Positions 1 to 8,591 are shown, counted from the first letter of the stretch. The stretch is 48,575 nucleotides of DNA from Marinomonas sp. CT5 (GCF_018336975.1 NZ_CP025572.1:402628-451202); one strand, 5' to 3'. Translations and numbers: made by a program. Notes: generated from the letters alone by a model not told the origin.

Positions 1-258
1 TCTTTTGATTGTTTGAGCAGGTGTCTCTTTGGCTTTCGGGGATTTAGACATGGGTAGCCTCACTTTGGTAGACCAATCCATTTTGCCGTGTTTTCGAAGC
101 CAAGTCAGCACCGTTGATCGCCCTTGGATTCCATAGATTTTTTGAGCTTGCTTATAAGTCATGTCGCCTTTTTCGACGGCCATCACTATCTGTAATTTAA
201 AGCCCATTGTGTAGTCACGTTGAGTACGCTTGCGCTTGGTATTACTTGATGTCCCCAT
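1..258 (-). CDS. IS3-family transposase OrfA, partial (N-terminal 86 residues)
   Basis: The reading frame starts with ATG at 258, a few bases after a good ribosome site, and stays open to the window edge, giving 86 residues. It is very basic at the start (KRKRTQRDYT). It continues with a helix-turn-helix-like stretch containing KGDMTYKQAQKIYGI and STVLTWLRKHGK, typical of the DNA-binding OrfA of IS3-family elements. In that family OrfA is joined to OrfB by programmed frameshifting, but that junction is not visible here. The gene is the only sign of mobile DNA in the window. Confidence 0.8.
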   Translation of the reverse strand, partial: MGTSSNTKRKRTQRDYTMGFKLQIVMAVEKGDMTYKQAQKIYGIQGRSTVLTWLRKHGKMDWSTKVRLPMSKSPKAKETPAQTIKR

Positions 259-298
259 AATAGGTCTCCTAGGTGTAAACCTATTTCAGGACGGGACA
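1..298 (-). mobile_element. End of an IS3-family insertion sequence, cut by the window edge
   Basis: On the minus strand the element begins with the terminal-repeat-like sequence TGTCCCGTCCTGAAATAGG (outer end at base 298). This is followed by a ribosome site (AGGAGACC, 263-270) and a transposase OrfA-like reading frame that is open to base 1. IS3-family ends begin with TG and sit just upstream of orfA, which fits. The other end and orfB lie outside the window, so completeness and any target duplication cannot be judged. Confidence 0.75.
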
Positions 299-308
299 GT
301 CGCTAGAA

Positions 309-340
309 AAAAGCCTCGCATTGAACAATGCGAGGCTTTT
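309..340. terminator. Symmetric rho-independent terminator between the IS end and cytochrome b561
   Basis: A perfect 14-base stem, AAAAGCCTCGCATT / AATGCGAGGCTTTT, encloses a GAAC loop. The A-rich and T-rich flanks make it usable in both directions. It lies just downstream of the minus-strand cytochrome b561 gene and next to the insertion-sequence end, so it probably stops cytochrome transcription and shields it from the element. Confidence 0.85.
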
Positions 341-395
341 GTATTTGATGCGTTTGGAATAGTGCAACGCAAGGTTTGGGCTAGGCTAAATAGGC

Positions 396-923
396 TTATA
401 AAATTCTATGTAAAACATCATTTTTCTTATCGAAAAAGCGATGTCTTAATGCACCTAAAATATGCAGTGAGATAACTGCCATTAATAAATAAGATGCCCA
501 TTTGTGCAATGCATTTGAGATCTCAAATACGCGATCATTTTTTGGTATCAGTTCAGGTAAATCGACAAAGAAGAAATGCACACCAGTACTGTATTCGTAA
601 GAAGAAGATTGCACATAGCCAAGTAATGGTAGGGCAACCATTAAAATATAAAGCATTCTATGAGCAAGACGCGCAACAAACTTTTCAATTGGTGATATGC
701 CCTCCGGGAGTGGCTGCAATTTATCTTTTCTGCGCATGAAGAGACGCACCATAATTAGGATGTAAAAGAGTACGCCAAATGATTTGTGCCAATAATATAG
801 GTTATCTGCAAATTCAGGCCTAGTTTCATCCCAAGGTGTCATATAAAGGCCTAAAGCAAGTAAAATTACAACGACGGAAGCGCTTAACCAATGCATGAAT
901 CTGAACGATTTAGAGTATTTCAA
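396..923 (-). CDS. Cytochrome b561 family membrane protein
   Basis: This is a 175-residue integral membrane protein with about four hydrophobic helices (roughly residues 13-30, 48-62, 88-106 and 142-160). Candidate haem-ligating histidines sit at the helix ends: H11 in FMHW, H46 in YWHK, H88, H140 and H154. The start FRFMHWLSA and the size match the bacterial CybB/YceJ cytochrome b561 family, di-haem proteins of the inner membrane that move electrons between quinol and periplasmic partners. It is a single gene with its own terminator and no functional link to its neighbours. The physiological partner is unknown. Confidence 0.9.
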   Translation of the reverse strand: MKYSKSFRFMHWLSASVVVILLALGLYMTPWDETRPEFADNLYYWHKSFGVLFYILIMVRLFMRRKDKLQPLPEGISPIEKFVARLAHRMLYILMVALPLLGYVQSSSYEYSTGVHFFFVDLPELIPKNDRVFEISNALHKWASYLLMAVISLHILGALRHRFFDKKNDVLHRIL

Positions 924-1046
924 TTTGTAGTACCTCTGTATTTTTAGTCAGTGGAAACAAGAGGTGCCTAACAAAGAATATATGTTTTTAGTTCATATCT
1001 CTTACTGGAGAAAATAAGAACTAGTCACTCTTCGTTGCGGCATTTT

Positions 1047-1081
1047 GAAAGGTGAGAAATGTTTGTTAAATCTCACCTTTC
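1047..1081 (-). terminator. Probable terminator of the APC permease gene
   Basis: An 11-base perfect stem (GAAAGGTGAGA / TCTCACCTTTC) encloses a 13-base loop. It lies about 20 bases beyond the stop codon of the minus-strand permease. The following T-run is short on that strand (CAAAATG), so efficiency is uncertain. Confidence 0.5.
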
Positions 1082-1103
1082 AAGTTTTCTGCGCTTTGAA
1101 AAA

Positions 1104-2528
1104 TTATTTCAAAGTTTCAACGACTTTAGCCATGTTTGCAAAACGGTCTGGGTTGGCCATATGCAAGCGTTTTGCGATGAGAAAACCTAATACAGCAAAA
1201 GCGACAACTAAATATGGTAAGGCAGTTACTACGGGTGAATCAGAGCCACTCAGTACGTCTAAATTGTTAATTACCATATAGAGAGAAACGACCATCCCAA
1301 TGGATGCTAGTGAAGGGGCAATCAATCGGCTCCAAAGAGAGGCTTCTAAAGAAGGGTTTCTCATGAAAAATGCTATAACGGCAAATGAAACCGTGCACTG
1401 TAATGCCAATATGGAAATGGCACCAAGCGCAGATGACCACGCAAAAATATTTGCCATTGGATCAAGTCCCATTGCTACTAAGGTGAGTAGACCTGCAATA
1501 ATGGCGATACCTTGAACAAGGCTAGCAATATAGGGTGTTTGGTATTTCGTATGCAAAGTCGAGAATTTTTTCCAGCACAAGCCATCGCGACTCAAAGAAA
1601 ATAAGTAGCGTGAAAGAGTATTGTGGAAAGCTTGGGTAGCCGCAAATAAACTAGTGATAAGTAAGATAGACATGACTTGACTAGCCCAAGTGCCAAGTAA
1701 CTGATCTGCAATGTTGTAGATGAACATACCTGGATCTTGTGCCGTCACTGCTCCGACATTAGCCCCACCCAAGTATTGAACGATTGCCCATGCTGTAAAA
1801 GCATAAAATATAGTGATGACTGCGACAGCAACAAGTGTTGCGCGAGGGATAGTTTTTTCAGGCGTTTTGCATTCTTCTGAGTAGATGGCGGAGGCTTCAA
1901 AGCCGATGAAAGAACAGATAGCAAATATGAGCCCGACGCCAGCATTACCAGCAAAGGTAACGGATGGTGTGAAAGAGGAGAACTCCATTTCAATTGGCTG
2001 TTGAATGATAAAAATGTCAACTAGCAGAATGATCGCTACCTCGAGTAACATTAAAACCCCAAGTATGCGCCCACCTATTTCTACTTTGGCAACACCTAGT
2101 AAAACAACAATAACCTGATTACCAACCGCCAATACCCACCAAGGAACATCTAGACCGAAATTGCTTGATAAGAAAATGCTGGCAAAGAAGCCAAATAATG
2201 AGCTGACAGCAAAAACCATAGACAGATAAGCTAGAATAGCAATAAAGAAACCAGCTAAACCGGCAGAAGGACCAAGCCCTTTGCTGATGTATGAGTAAAA
2301 TGCCCCAGAGTTGATTACATGGCGGCTCATGGCAATAAAGCCAAAGCTAAATAGTGTTAGCAGAATGCCCGCAACTACATAGATTCCAGGAATCCCTGCA
2401 CCATTTCCGGCCATAAACGCAATAGGCAATGCGCCCACTGCACCTGTTAGTGGAGAAGCAGCGGCGATGACGAAGAACACTATCGACCATAGCCCTAAGC
2501 TCTCTTTTTTTAATGTAGTCTGTTTCAT
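1104..2528 (-). CDS. APC-superfamily amino acid/amine permease
   Basis: This 474-residue polytopic membrane protein has about twelve hydrophobic segments. The first helix region reads LGLWSIVFFVIAAASPLTG, followed by a glycine-rich G-A-L-P motif. The helix-6 region CSFIGFEASAIYSEE is typical of the amino acid-polyamine-organocation (APC) family and forms part of the substrate site in that family. An AGGAA ribosome site precedes the ATG. It is transcribed away from an EutR/FeaR-like AraC gene and lies next to an amine oxidase-like operon, so I infer import of an amine or amino acid used by that operon. The exact substrate cannot be read from the sequence. Confidence 0.85.
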   Translation of the reverse strand: MKQTTLKKESLGLWSIVFFVIAAASPLTGAVGALPIAFMAGNGAGIPGIYVVAGILLTLFSFGFIAMSRHVINSGAFYSYISKGLGPSAGLAGFFIAILAYLSMVFAVSSLFGFFASIFLSSNFGLDVPWWVLAVGNQVIVVLLGVAKVEIGGRILGVLMLLEVAIILLVDIFIIQQPIEMEFSSFTPSVTFAGNAGVGLIFAICSFIGFEASAIYSEECKTPEKTIPRATLVAVAVITIFYAFTAWAIVQYLGGANVGAVTAQDPGMFIYNIADQLLGTWASQVMSILLITSLFAATQAFHNTLSRYLFSLSRDGLCWKKFSTLHTKYQTPYIASLVQGIAIIAGLLTLVAMGLDPMANIFAWSSALGAISILALQCTVSFAVIAFFMRNPSLEASLWSRLIAPSLASIGMVVSLYMVINNLDVLSGSDSPVVTALPYLVVAFAVLGFLIAKRLHMANPDRFANMAKVVETLK

Positions 2529-2988
2529 CTTGACGGTTCCTAATGTTTTTAATTGTTATTTCAGTTTATTTAGTAGGTATGGGGTACGTTATCGAAAATC
2601 GGCACATTTCCAAATAAAAAATAAAAAAATATCACAAAGTGAGAATTCTTTATGTTTATTTGGCTGATTTTATGTTTTTTAAGTGTTAATTTATTTGTAA
2701 GCGGCTAGTAGCACTATTTTAATTAAAGGCGCCTAGTCCTCCTCTCTTAGAGGAATGATAAAAAGCAGTTTGCTGCTTATGAAAAGACACAGATACTTGG
2801 TGAATAGGATAGAGCCTAGAGGGGAGTCATGAGACAGCTGGCGCAATCCAGTCACATGGAGTAAAACTAGAGATAGACTGGGTTTAAGGAAAATGTACTC
2901 AGAATTAGGTGGCACCAGCGTCTGGTATTAGAAAAACATTTTATGGGCTGTTTTTTATGCTTTAGTAAAGTTAATTAACAGGTAAAAA
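2529..2988. promoter_or_regulatory. Divergent control region between the permease and AraC genes (460 bp)
   Basis: There is no credible gene here. The left half is AT-rich and carries the word ACGTTATCGAA, also found upstream of the second AraC regulator. The middle (about 2728-2785) has two short hairpins, TCCTCT-CTT-AGAGGA and AAGCAG-TTTG-CTGCTT. The stretch 2790-2930 is less AT-rich and holds nothing I recognise; it could be a gene remnant or a leader. Confidence 0.5.
2586..2596 (+). promoter_or_regulatory. Candidate AraC-family operator, copy 1 (ACGTTATCGAA)
   Basis: The 11-base word ACGTTATCGAA lies about 60 bases upstream of the permease start. The same word in the same orientation occurs at 30943-30953, between eutB and the paralogous AraC gene. 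Similarity extends loosely to the right (AxAxxGG). Two paralogous regulators flanked by the same word suggests a shared recognition element; this is inference only. Confidence 0.35.
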
Positions 2989-3960
2989 GTGAATCATATG
3001 TCGATTTTGGCCAATCAATCCTCTAATTTTTTTCGTAGTTCAGCAAACATACGAAATCTATCTGAGCACAGCAGCACCCTAATGGATTGGACGTTGAATT
3101 ATGAGCAACTCTCTCAAGGACAGTTTGAAGGCGGTTTAATAGAAATTTGGGTGGAAGGGATACAACTATTTGAAGAGAGTTTATCTAAGTCGGTGCTTCA
3201 GCATGGAGAGGTAAGAAAAGATTGTTTGTCTTTTTCTGTATTCAATAGGCTCAATGGTGAGGCTCGTTGGTTCGGAAAGCCTATACAAGAAAATGGTATA
3301 TCTTGGTGTGGTTTTCAAGAAGAAATCATGATTCAAACACCTGAGGACTGCAGTCTTTTTGTTCTCAGTGTTCCCAAAGAGCTATTAGTTGGTCTTACAG
3401 AACATCCATACTCTAAAGTCGGAACGCTTATTGATTCGACCCTTTCGCGAAACTTTCGAAATGCATTTAGCTCAATTGTCTATAGTATGAGCCGATATTC
3501 ATTGCTGCTTAACCAAGAGGCAGCGATAAAGCAATTTAAAAGTGATATCAGGGAAATAATGCTGTTACTCTTTCAAGCCCAAGATGACACTCCTGAGAGA
3601 AAGGGCGTCTCTCGACAAAAAGCAAAAGAAATCGTATGCCAATCAAAAGACATCATTTTAGGCCATCCCGATGTCGCAATAACCGTTGATGAACTGTGTC
3701 AGATTACGCATACCTCCCGGCGAGCACTTCAGAACCATTTTTTGAAAGTGACAGGGCAAAGTCCTGCAATTTTCTTAAAGAATATTCGATTGAATAGTGT
3801 TCGACGAAGTATGTTTGAATGTCCGGAAAGTAATATTTGTGATCTTGCGACTCAATGGGGGTTTTGGCATCTTTCGCAGTTTACATGTGATTATAAGCGT
3901 TTATTCGGTGAGCTCCCCTCGCAGACTATAAATACCCTTCGGGCCAAGGCAAGAGTTTGA
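2989..3960 (+). CDS. AraC-family transcriptional regulator (EutR/FeaR-like)
   Basis: This is a 323-residue regulator. The C-terminal third (about 215-318) carries the two helix-turn-helix units of AraC proteins: VTVDELCQITHTSRRALQNHF, then the second unit ending WGFWHLSQFTCDYKRLFGELPSQ. The N-terminal part is a sensor domain of the type seen in EutR/FeaR-like activators (MDWTLNYEQLSQGQFEGGLIE). GTG at 2989 is chosen because AGGT lies five bases upstream; ATG at 2998 is the alternative. It is paralogous to the regulator at 31049. Lying between an amine/amino acid permease and an oxidase operon, it probably activates both in response to an amine. The inducer is unknown. Confidence 0.85.
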   Translation: MNHMSILANQSSNFFRSSANIRNLSEHSSTLMDWTLNYEQLSQGQFEGGLIEIWVEGIQLFEESLSKSVLQHGEVRKDCLSFSVFNRLNGEARWFGKPIQENGISWCGFQEEIMIQTPEDCSLFVLSVPKELLVGLTEHPYSKVGTLIDSTLSRNFRNAFSSIVYSMSRYSLLLNQEAAIKQFKSDIREIMLLLFQAQDDTPERKGVSRQKAKEIVCQSKDIILGHPDVAITVDELCQITHTSRRALQNHFLKVTGQSPAIFLKNIRLNSVRRSMFECPESNICDLATQWGFWHLSQFTCDYKRLFGELPSQTINTLRAKARV

Positions 3961-4135
3961 TTGTCAAACGTTAAACTGACTATTAATGCTGCAAAACACC
4001 GCCTTAACCTGTTTAAAAAGCCATGATGAAAACGGAAATTCGGCGTTCGTGGAAACGAACAGATGACTAAATTTTCCCCAGATATCGTCAAAACCTGTGC
4101 CTTTTTCCTTGATTCATTCTGTCTTCATAAAAGAC

Positions 4136-4170
4136 AAAAAAATGCCAGCATACTCAAAGTATACTGGCAT
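4136..4170 (-). terminator. Rho-independent terminator of the oxidase operon
   Basis: On the minus strand the stem ATGCCAG-x-ATAC / GTAT-x-CTGGCAT with a short loop is followed directly by a run of seven T residues. It lies 35 bases beyond the stop codon of the FAD oxidoreductase gene, so it ends the three-gene minus-strand operon. Confidence 0.85.
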
Positions 4171-4204
4171 GAGCTAAGGTCTTATATTTAGATTTAGGGT
4201 GATC

Positions 4205-5497
4205 TTAAAGACGCTCGAACTTGTAAGGGCTAGGATCAATAAGAGGGTCTGCATTAGTGACAATGTCTGCTGCCAATTGCCCTGCTGCTGGCCCTGTTCC
4301 AAAGCCATGTCCAGAAAAACCTGTCGCTATGGTTAAACCTGGAATCGCACTTATTCTATCAATAATTGGGTTTGAATCCGGTGTGATATCAATTACTCCT
4401 GCCCAAGATTCTTCGATTTCTGCTTGCTCAAAAATAGGCCAGGCTTTTCTTAAATTGGTTAAGGCTTCATTGTTGAGTGCAGGGTTAGCACTGGGATCTA
4501 ATGTTCTAATTTGTTCAAATGGTGTACGGCTATTGGCTTTCCAGCGTCGGGCGAGTTTCAGGTCTTTTAAGAACTCTTTACCAAATGACGTGCGTAACAC
4601 TCCGCCTTGTGTACGAATCTGGCTAAGATATCGCCATCCAATCAGCAAATGATCTAAAGTAATATGAGCATCCAATGCTCCACGCTGGGTGATAATGAAG
4701 CCGCCATCTTTGTGCTTCCTAAATGAAAAATCAGGGCCACCGACGGAGATGTCTGTTGGTCCTTCCATTGGTTTGGTTCTTAATACTGAACAAACCAATG
4801 GTAGAGTAGATAAGGACACTCCGTGGTTACCTAAGAAGCGTCGAGACCATGCTCCACTGGCTAGTAATACTTGATCACAGCGAATTTCACCCTTTTCAGT
4901 CATGACACCGCTAATTCTTCCTCCCTTAGTTGAGAGTGTTCGAACCGCACAGTTTTGCACCATAATAGCCCCTTTTTCGATGGCTTTTCTGGCCATGGCA
5001 GTTGTGGCTATCGAAGGTTCTGCGCGTCCATCGGAAGGGGTATAAATTCCACCTTGCCATTCGTTTTGTCCGCCAGGAACATGCTGATTAATTTCTTTTA
5101 AACTGAGCATTTTTGAATCTAATGAAAGAGATTCAACAGACTTTAACCATGCTTCATGCATAGCAACTTGTTCTTCGGTTTTGGCGAGGAACATAATGCC
5201 AGACTCTTTATAGCCAACGGATTGACCGATGCGCTCAGGCATTTCTTTCCAGAGTTTATCTGCGGCCTGAGCGAGAGGTACATCGTGAAGGTGTCGGCTA
5301 GTTTTACGTATCCAGCCTAGGTTCCGAGAAGATTGCTCTCCAGCGATATGACCCTTTTCAATTAATACAACAGGGATGTTTCGTTCTGCTAGCGTTAAGG
5401 CCGCTGTCACGCCAATAATGCCACCGCCGATAATCACCACCGTAGTTGATTCAGGTAGTTCATCCTGTGTATGAATAGCATCAAGTGTCTTAGTCAT
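4205..5497 (-). CDS. FAD-dependent oxidoreductase of the DAO family (amine/amino acid oxidase-like)
   Basis: This 430-residue flavoprotein has the dinucleotide-binding motif VVIIGGGIIGVTAAL at residues 20-34, followed by the acidic strand end LIEK. The motif SSRNLGWIRK, shared by many DAO-type amine oxidases, comes next. The C-terminal FAD motif reads GLTIATGFSGHGFGTGPAAG. These features match enzymes that oxidise amines, sarcosine-type compounds or D-amino acids. ATG at 5497 is chosen because TCAGGAAA precedes it; an upstream in-frame start at 5539 has no ribosome site. It is the last gene after RidA and an ornithine-cyclodeaminase-like protein. RidA commonly hydrolyses the imines that such oxidases release. 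The substrate is not determined; an aromatic or other primary amine is plausible. Confidence 0.85.
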   Translation of the reverse strand: MTKTLDAIHTQDELPESTTVVIIGGGIIGVTAALTLAERNIPVVLIEKGHIAGEQSSRNLGWIRKTSRHLHDVPLAQAADKLWKEMPERIGQSVGYKESGIMFLAKTEEQVAMHEAWLKSVESLSLDSKMLSLKEINQHVPGGQNEWQGGIYTPSDGRAEPSIATTAMARKAIEKGAIMVQNCAVRTLSTKGGRISGVMTEKGEIRCDQVLLASGAWSRRFLGNHGVSLSTLPLVCSVLRTKPMEGPTDISVGGPDFSFRKHKDGGFIITQRGALDAHITLDHLLIGWRYLSQIRTQGGVLRTSFGKEFLKDLKLARRWKANSRTPFEQIRTLDPSANPALNNEALTNLRKAWPIFEQAEIEESWAGVIDITPDSNPIIDRISAIPGLTIATGFSGHGFGTGPAAGQLAADIVTNADPLIDPSPYKFERL

Positions 5498-5560
5498 AAT
5501 TCGTTTCCTGAAGAGTATTTGGAAGGCTGCAACTGACATGTGGCGCCTTCCAATTTGGTT

Positions 5561-5983
5561 CTATTGAGCAACAGTAATAGTTTCAATGTCAGCTTTTGCA
5601 GCGCCACGATATGCGGTAACTTCCAATTCCATCTTATAAATGGATGAACCTAATGGTGGGCAAGTAACCGTTGTGGCAGGGTCGACTCCACGAAACTTCT
5701 CACCGATAAGTGTCATTACGGCAGGAGTGTCTTCAGGGTTCTGAATGAAGACACGTGACATCACTACATCAGCAAGAGAGGCGCCAACGTTTTTTAGTGC
5801 GGCTTCCACATTACTGAAAACTTGATGGGTTTGTTCAAGTACGTCGTCTGGAATTTCTTTTGTGTCTGGGTTGCGTCCAGCTGTATTGGAAACAAATATC
5901 CAGTTGTCTACACACACTAGGCGAGAATAGCTACTTAATTCTTCCAGTTTTGAACCAGTTTTTAGTTTGGTAATCTTGGTCAT
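5561..5983 (-). CDS. RidA (YjgF/YER057c/UK114) family protein
   Basis: This is a 140-residue RidA-family protein. Family features include VDNWIFVSNTAGRNPDT near the N-terminus, the EQTHQVFSNVEAALKNVGASLADVV segment and a C-terminal strand ending LEVTAYRG. RidA proteins are trimeric enamine/imine deaminases that remove reactive imines. The classical arginine seen in RidA (near R105 of the enteric protein) has no obvious match here, where the region reads PATTVTCPPLG, so the exact activity may differ. ATG at 5983 is preceded by AGGAA; longer in-frame starts overlap the upstream gene. The position between the OCD-like gene and the oxidase supports imine disposal in the same pathway. Confidence 0.88.
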   Translation of the reverse strand: MTKITKLKTGSKLEELSSYSRLVCVDNWIFVSNTAGRNPDTKEIPDDVLEQTHQVFSNVEAALKNVGASLADVVMSRVFIQNPEDTPAVMTLIGEKFRGVDPATTVTCPPLGSSIYKMELEVTAYRGAAKADIETITVAQ

Positions 5984-6033
5984 TTCAGTATTCCTAAAAA
6001 TAGAATAAAAAGGCAAATAAGTAGGGAACTCGC

Positions 6034-7173
6034 TTATCGCAACGCGGGTATATCCCACAGGTTCAGTTTCACACCAATACCCTTTTCGATTGCATTGCGA
6101 TAAACCACCGTTGCCCAAGCAATATCTTCTACAGGCATTCCACCCACAGACATAATGATGATCTCTTCGTCGGTCTGACGACCTGGTGCCTCGTTCGCTA
6201 TAATTTTGCCAATGTCTTCCAACTCGGCTTTATCAAGCTTACCCTCGGCAATTAGATCCATAAAACGAACCCCAACTAAAGGAACACAGTTATGGGCTGG
6301 TTTTGGTAACTCTTCAAACCATGCTTCGTATAGGCGCGTATTATCCAATACCTTACGAACTCCTGGTCCTTCCATTCCTTCATCTAAAGAACAGCTGGCA
6401 GGCATTGCCAAAAAGGCACCGGGTTTTACCCATTCGCGTTTAACAATTGGATAGGTGGATGGGTCCCCTGTTTCACCAGAATTACAGTAAGTGACAAGGT
6501 CTGAGCCTCGAACGACATCTTCAATGCTATCGACGATATGAATATTGCTGATTTGTGGGAAGGTTTCTTTTAGCCATCCGATGAAGTCATCGAGACTCTT
6601 TTGACCACGGCCCTTTATCTTGATGGTATCTAGTTCAGGACAGGCAGACATAAAGGCGGAGACAGTAGTTTTGCCCATTACGCCAGGGCCAAGTAAACCA
6701 ATCACTTTAGAATCCTTTCTAGCAAGGTGGCGAGCACCAACGCCCGGAATTGCTCCTGTACGATAGGCGGATAAAAGATTTGCAGACATAAAGGCAAGAG
6801 GCGCGCCTGTATCAATATCATTAAGAATCAAGGTGAGGATAGAGCGAGGTAAACCTTTGTCTCGGTTGGCAATATTGGAGCCATACCATTTAACTCCAGA
6901 AGTCTGAAAATCACCGCCAAGGTAGGCAGGCATCGCCATTAAACGACGGTCTGCAGTGGGTTTTGGCATGGTTGGAAAAGGAGATTCTTCAGGAAATGTA
7001 ATTAGTGCTCCATGTGAATCACTATTAGACCCCGCCATCCGATAATCGCCTTTGTATAAAAGAGCAAACATCTCTTCCATTGTATCTACGCAGCGAGGCA
7101 TATCCGTAACGCCAGCTTTAATCATGTCTGGTTCTGAAAGGTAAATAAAATCGATCTTAGAGTTCTCTGGCAT
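6034..7173 (-). CDS. Ornithine cyclodeaminase/mu-crystallin family protein (tyramine oxidase subunit B-like)
   Basis: This 379-residue protein has the OCD/mu-crystallin layout. The N-terminal substrate half contains RRLMAMPAYLGG and SGVKWYGSN, with K95 in the position of the conserved lysine of this family. Next comes MSANLLSAYRTGA and then a Rossmann NAD(P) motif GLLGPGVMG at 159-167. From memory, proteins of this subfamily and length are often labelled tyramine oxidase subunit B and occur with a DAO-type flavoprotein and RidA, as here. First gene of the operon, with a strong GAGGTGA ribosome site. Whether it cyclises, reduces an imine or acts as an oxidase partner is unknown. Confidence 0.8.
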   Translation of the reverse strand: MPENSKIDFIYLSEPDMIKAGVTDMPRCVDTMEEMFALLYKGDYRMAGSNSDSHGALITFPEESPFPTMPKPTADRRLMAMPAYLGGDFQTSGVKWYGSNIANRDKGLPRSILTLILNDIDTGAPLAFMSANLLSAYRTGAIPGVGARHLARKDSKVIGLLGPGVMGKTTVSAFMSACPELDTIKIKGRGQKSLDDFIGWLKETFPQISNIHIVDSIEDVVRGSDLVTYCNSGETGDPSTYPIVKREWVKPGAFLAMPASCSLDEGMEGPGVRKVLDNTRLYEAWFEELPKPAHNCVPLVGVRFMDLIAEGKLDKAELEDIGKIIANEAPGRQTDEEIIIMSVGGMPVEDIAWATVVYRNAIEKGIGVKLNLWDIPALR

Positions 7174-7646
7174 AACATCACCTCATAGGATAATTGTTGT
7201 TTTAATGAGGTATTGAATGACCTCCATTCTCACAATACGATAAAAATATAGTTTTTTGAAGTGAATTTTAGTGTTTGTTTTGATGTTTTATTAATTTATG
7301 AGTTTGTTGGGCTGCACTCATTGTTTTTTTATGCATTGAGTAGTGTTCTGGTTAAGGTGGTGGAATGAATGAGTCATTACCTAGACCTATGACTTAGAGG
7401 TTATTGGGATCTTGTTTTGTCACAATGATGGAAATTTTTGGCTGGTTTGAGAGTGTATTTTTGGTGTCAAAATCTCTGAATATGATAATTATGTGAAAAT
7501 ATAGTGATTTTTTTGTTGTTTATTTTTATATAATTCTCTATTTTGTTTTTAGGTGTTTTTCTAAAAAAGTGAGAAGGATTACTCAATAGACGCTTTTTAG
7601 ACTGCTTTTGACTAGGTTATTACTCATTTTGTATTTGGAGAAAGGT
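7174..7646. promoter_or_regulatory. AT-rich divergent promoter region between the oxidase operon and tctC (473 bp)
   Basis: No gene is seen. The region must hold outward promoters for the minus-strand oxidase operon and the plus-strand tct genes. It contains a GAGGT / ACCTC hairpin at 7207-7224, a candidate IclR-type site at 7227-7240, and the 12-base word TTGGTGTCAAAA at 7461-7472. That word recurs at 11611-11622 upstream of the IclR gene. Confidence 0.5.
7227..7240 (+). promoter_or_regulatory. Candidate IclR-regulon site upstream of tctC (TTCTCACAATACGA)
   Basis: TTCTCACAATACGA resembles sites at 11646-11658, 11720-11733, 11783-11796 and 13641-13653, all upstream of genes of the same catabolic locus. 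It is distant (about 400 bases) from tctC and nearer to the oxidase operon start, so which gene it serves is uncertain. Confidence 0.3.
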
Positions 7647-8591
7647 ATGAAAAAAATTACTAAATTGTTAACCAGTGGAGTATTGATGGGAGCGACATTG
7701 CTGTCGCCACTTGCTATGGCTGAATACCCTCAGCGCCCTGTTAAATTTATTGTGCCTTGGCCTCCTGGAGACCTTGAGGATGTATTGACGCGTATTATTG
7801 CTGAAGAAATGACCAAAGAAACTGGTAAACCTGCAACGGTTGTAAACAAAGCTGGTGGTAGTGGCGTGGTTGGGGCAACTGAAGTTTCTTTAGCAAAACC
7901 AGATGGTTTAACCATTGGTTCTTTCGTGAATGATTTGTTGACGATTAAGGTATTAACAAAAAGTGTCCCTTGGGATTTTGATACTTTTGAACCAGTGGGC
8001 ATCTTTTTAGATTACCCATTTGTGTTGGCTGCAAAAAGTGATGCGCCATATAGCACAATGGCGGAGTTAGCGACTTATTCGCAATCTAATAACGTATCTC
8101 TGGGGCATTTTGGTTATCAAGCAGGTCCTACAGCTATGACGTTTCAAGCAGCGGATCGGTTGAATATTAATTTCTCGTCAAATGCTCCATTTGATGCAAC
8201 AAATTGTTCAGTACTGGCGAATGGCGATGCAGATGTAATTAATACGACGACACAGTTAATTTTGGCTTGCTTGAAATCTGGGGACGTCAAAATCCTAACC
8301 AGTTTTACGTCTACTCGCCTTAATTTATCTCCAGATGTGCCCACCCTGGATGAAGTTGCAGGTATTCCGTTAACAACTTGGAATGGTCTGTTTGTACCAA
8401 AAGGTACTCCTGAAAATGTTAAGCAGCGTATTGCTGAAATTGCTAAGAAGGCGCTGAAGTCTCCGCAAGTGAAAAGTATCGCAGATGAAACTGGTGCTGT
8501 TGTTTATTGGCAAGATGCAGAAGACGCTAAAAAACGTATAGAGGAAGAAACCTTCCTTAGTAATCAACTGGTGAAATACCTTCAGCAATAA
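7647..8591 (+). CDS. tctC: Tripartite tricarboxylate transporter substrate-binding protein (TctC family)
   Basis: This is a 314-residue exported protein. A basic N-terminus and hydrophobic core end in LSPLAMA-EYPQRP, a clear signal peptidase I site near residue 25. The mature start PVKFIVPWPPG is the TctC/Bug-family ligand-binding signature, and the Bug-type ending is present (VPKGTPENVKQRIAEIAKKAL). It acts in the periplasm, delivering a carboxylate to TctAB. ATG at 7647 follows GGAGAAAGGT; an upstream TTG start would spoil the signal peptide. Bug proteins bind diverse acids (citrate, aromatic acids, amino acids), so the ligand is open. The adjoining degradative operon suggests its starting acid. 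Confidence 0.92.
   Translation: MKKITKLLTSGVLMGATLLSPLAMAEYPQRPVKFIVPWPPGDLEDVLTRIIAEEMTKETGKPATVVNKAGGSGVVGATEVSLAKPDGLTIGSFVNDLLTIKVLTKSVPWDFDTFEPVGIFLDYPFVLAAKSDAPYSTMAELATYSQSNNVSLGHFGYQAGPTAMTFQAADRLNINFSSNAPFDATNCSVLANGDADVINTTTQLILACLKSGDVKILTSFTSTRLNLSPDVPTLDEVAGIPLTTWNGLFVPKGTPENVKQRIAEIAKKALKSPQVKSIADETGAVVYWQDAEDAKKRIEEETFLSNQLVKYLQQ

Noticed and set aside
4257..4652. 131-codon open frame on the plus strand inside the FAD oxidase gene
   Set aside because: It is antisense to a well-supported oxidase with clear motifs, has no ribosome site, and its translation shows no known domain.
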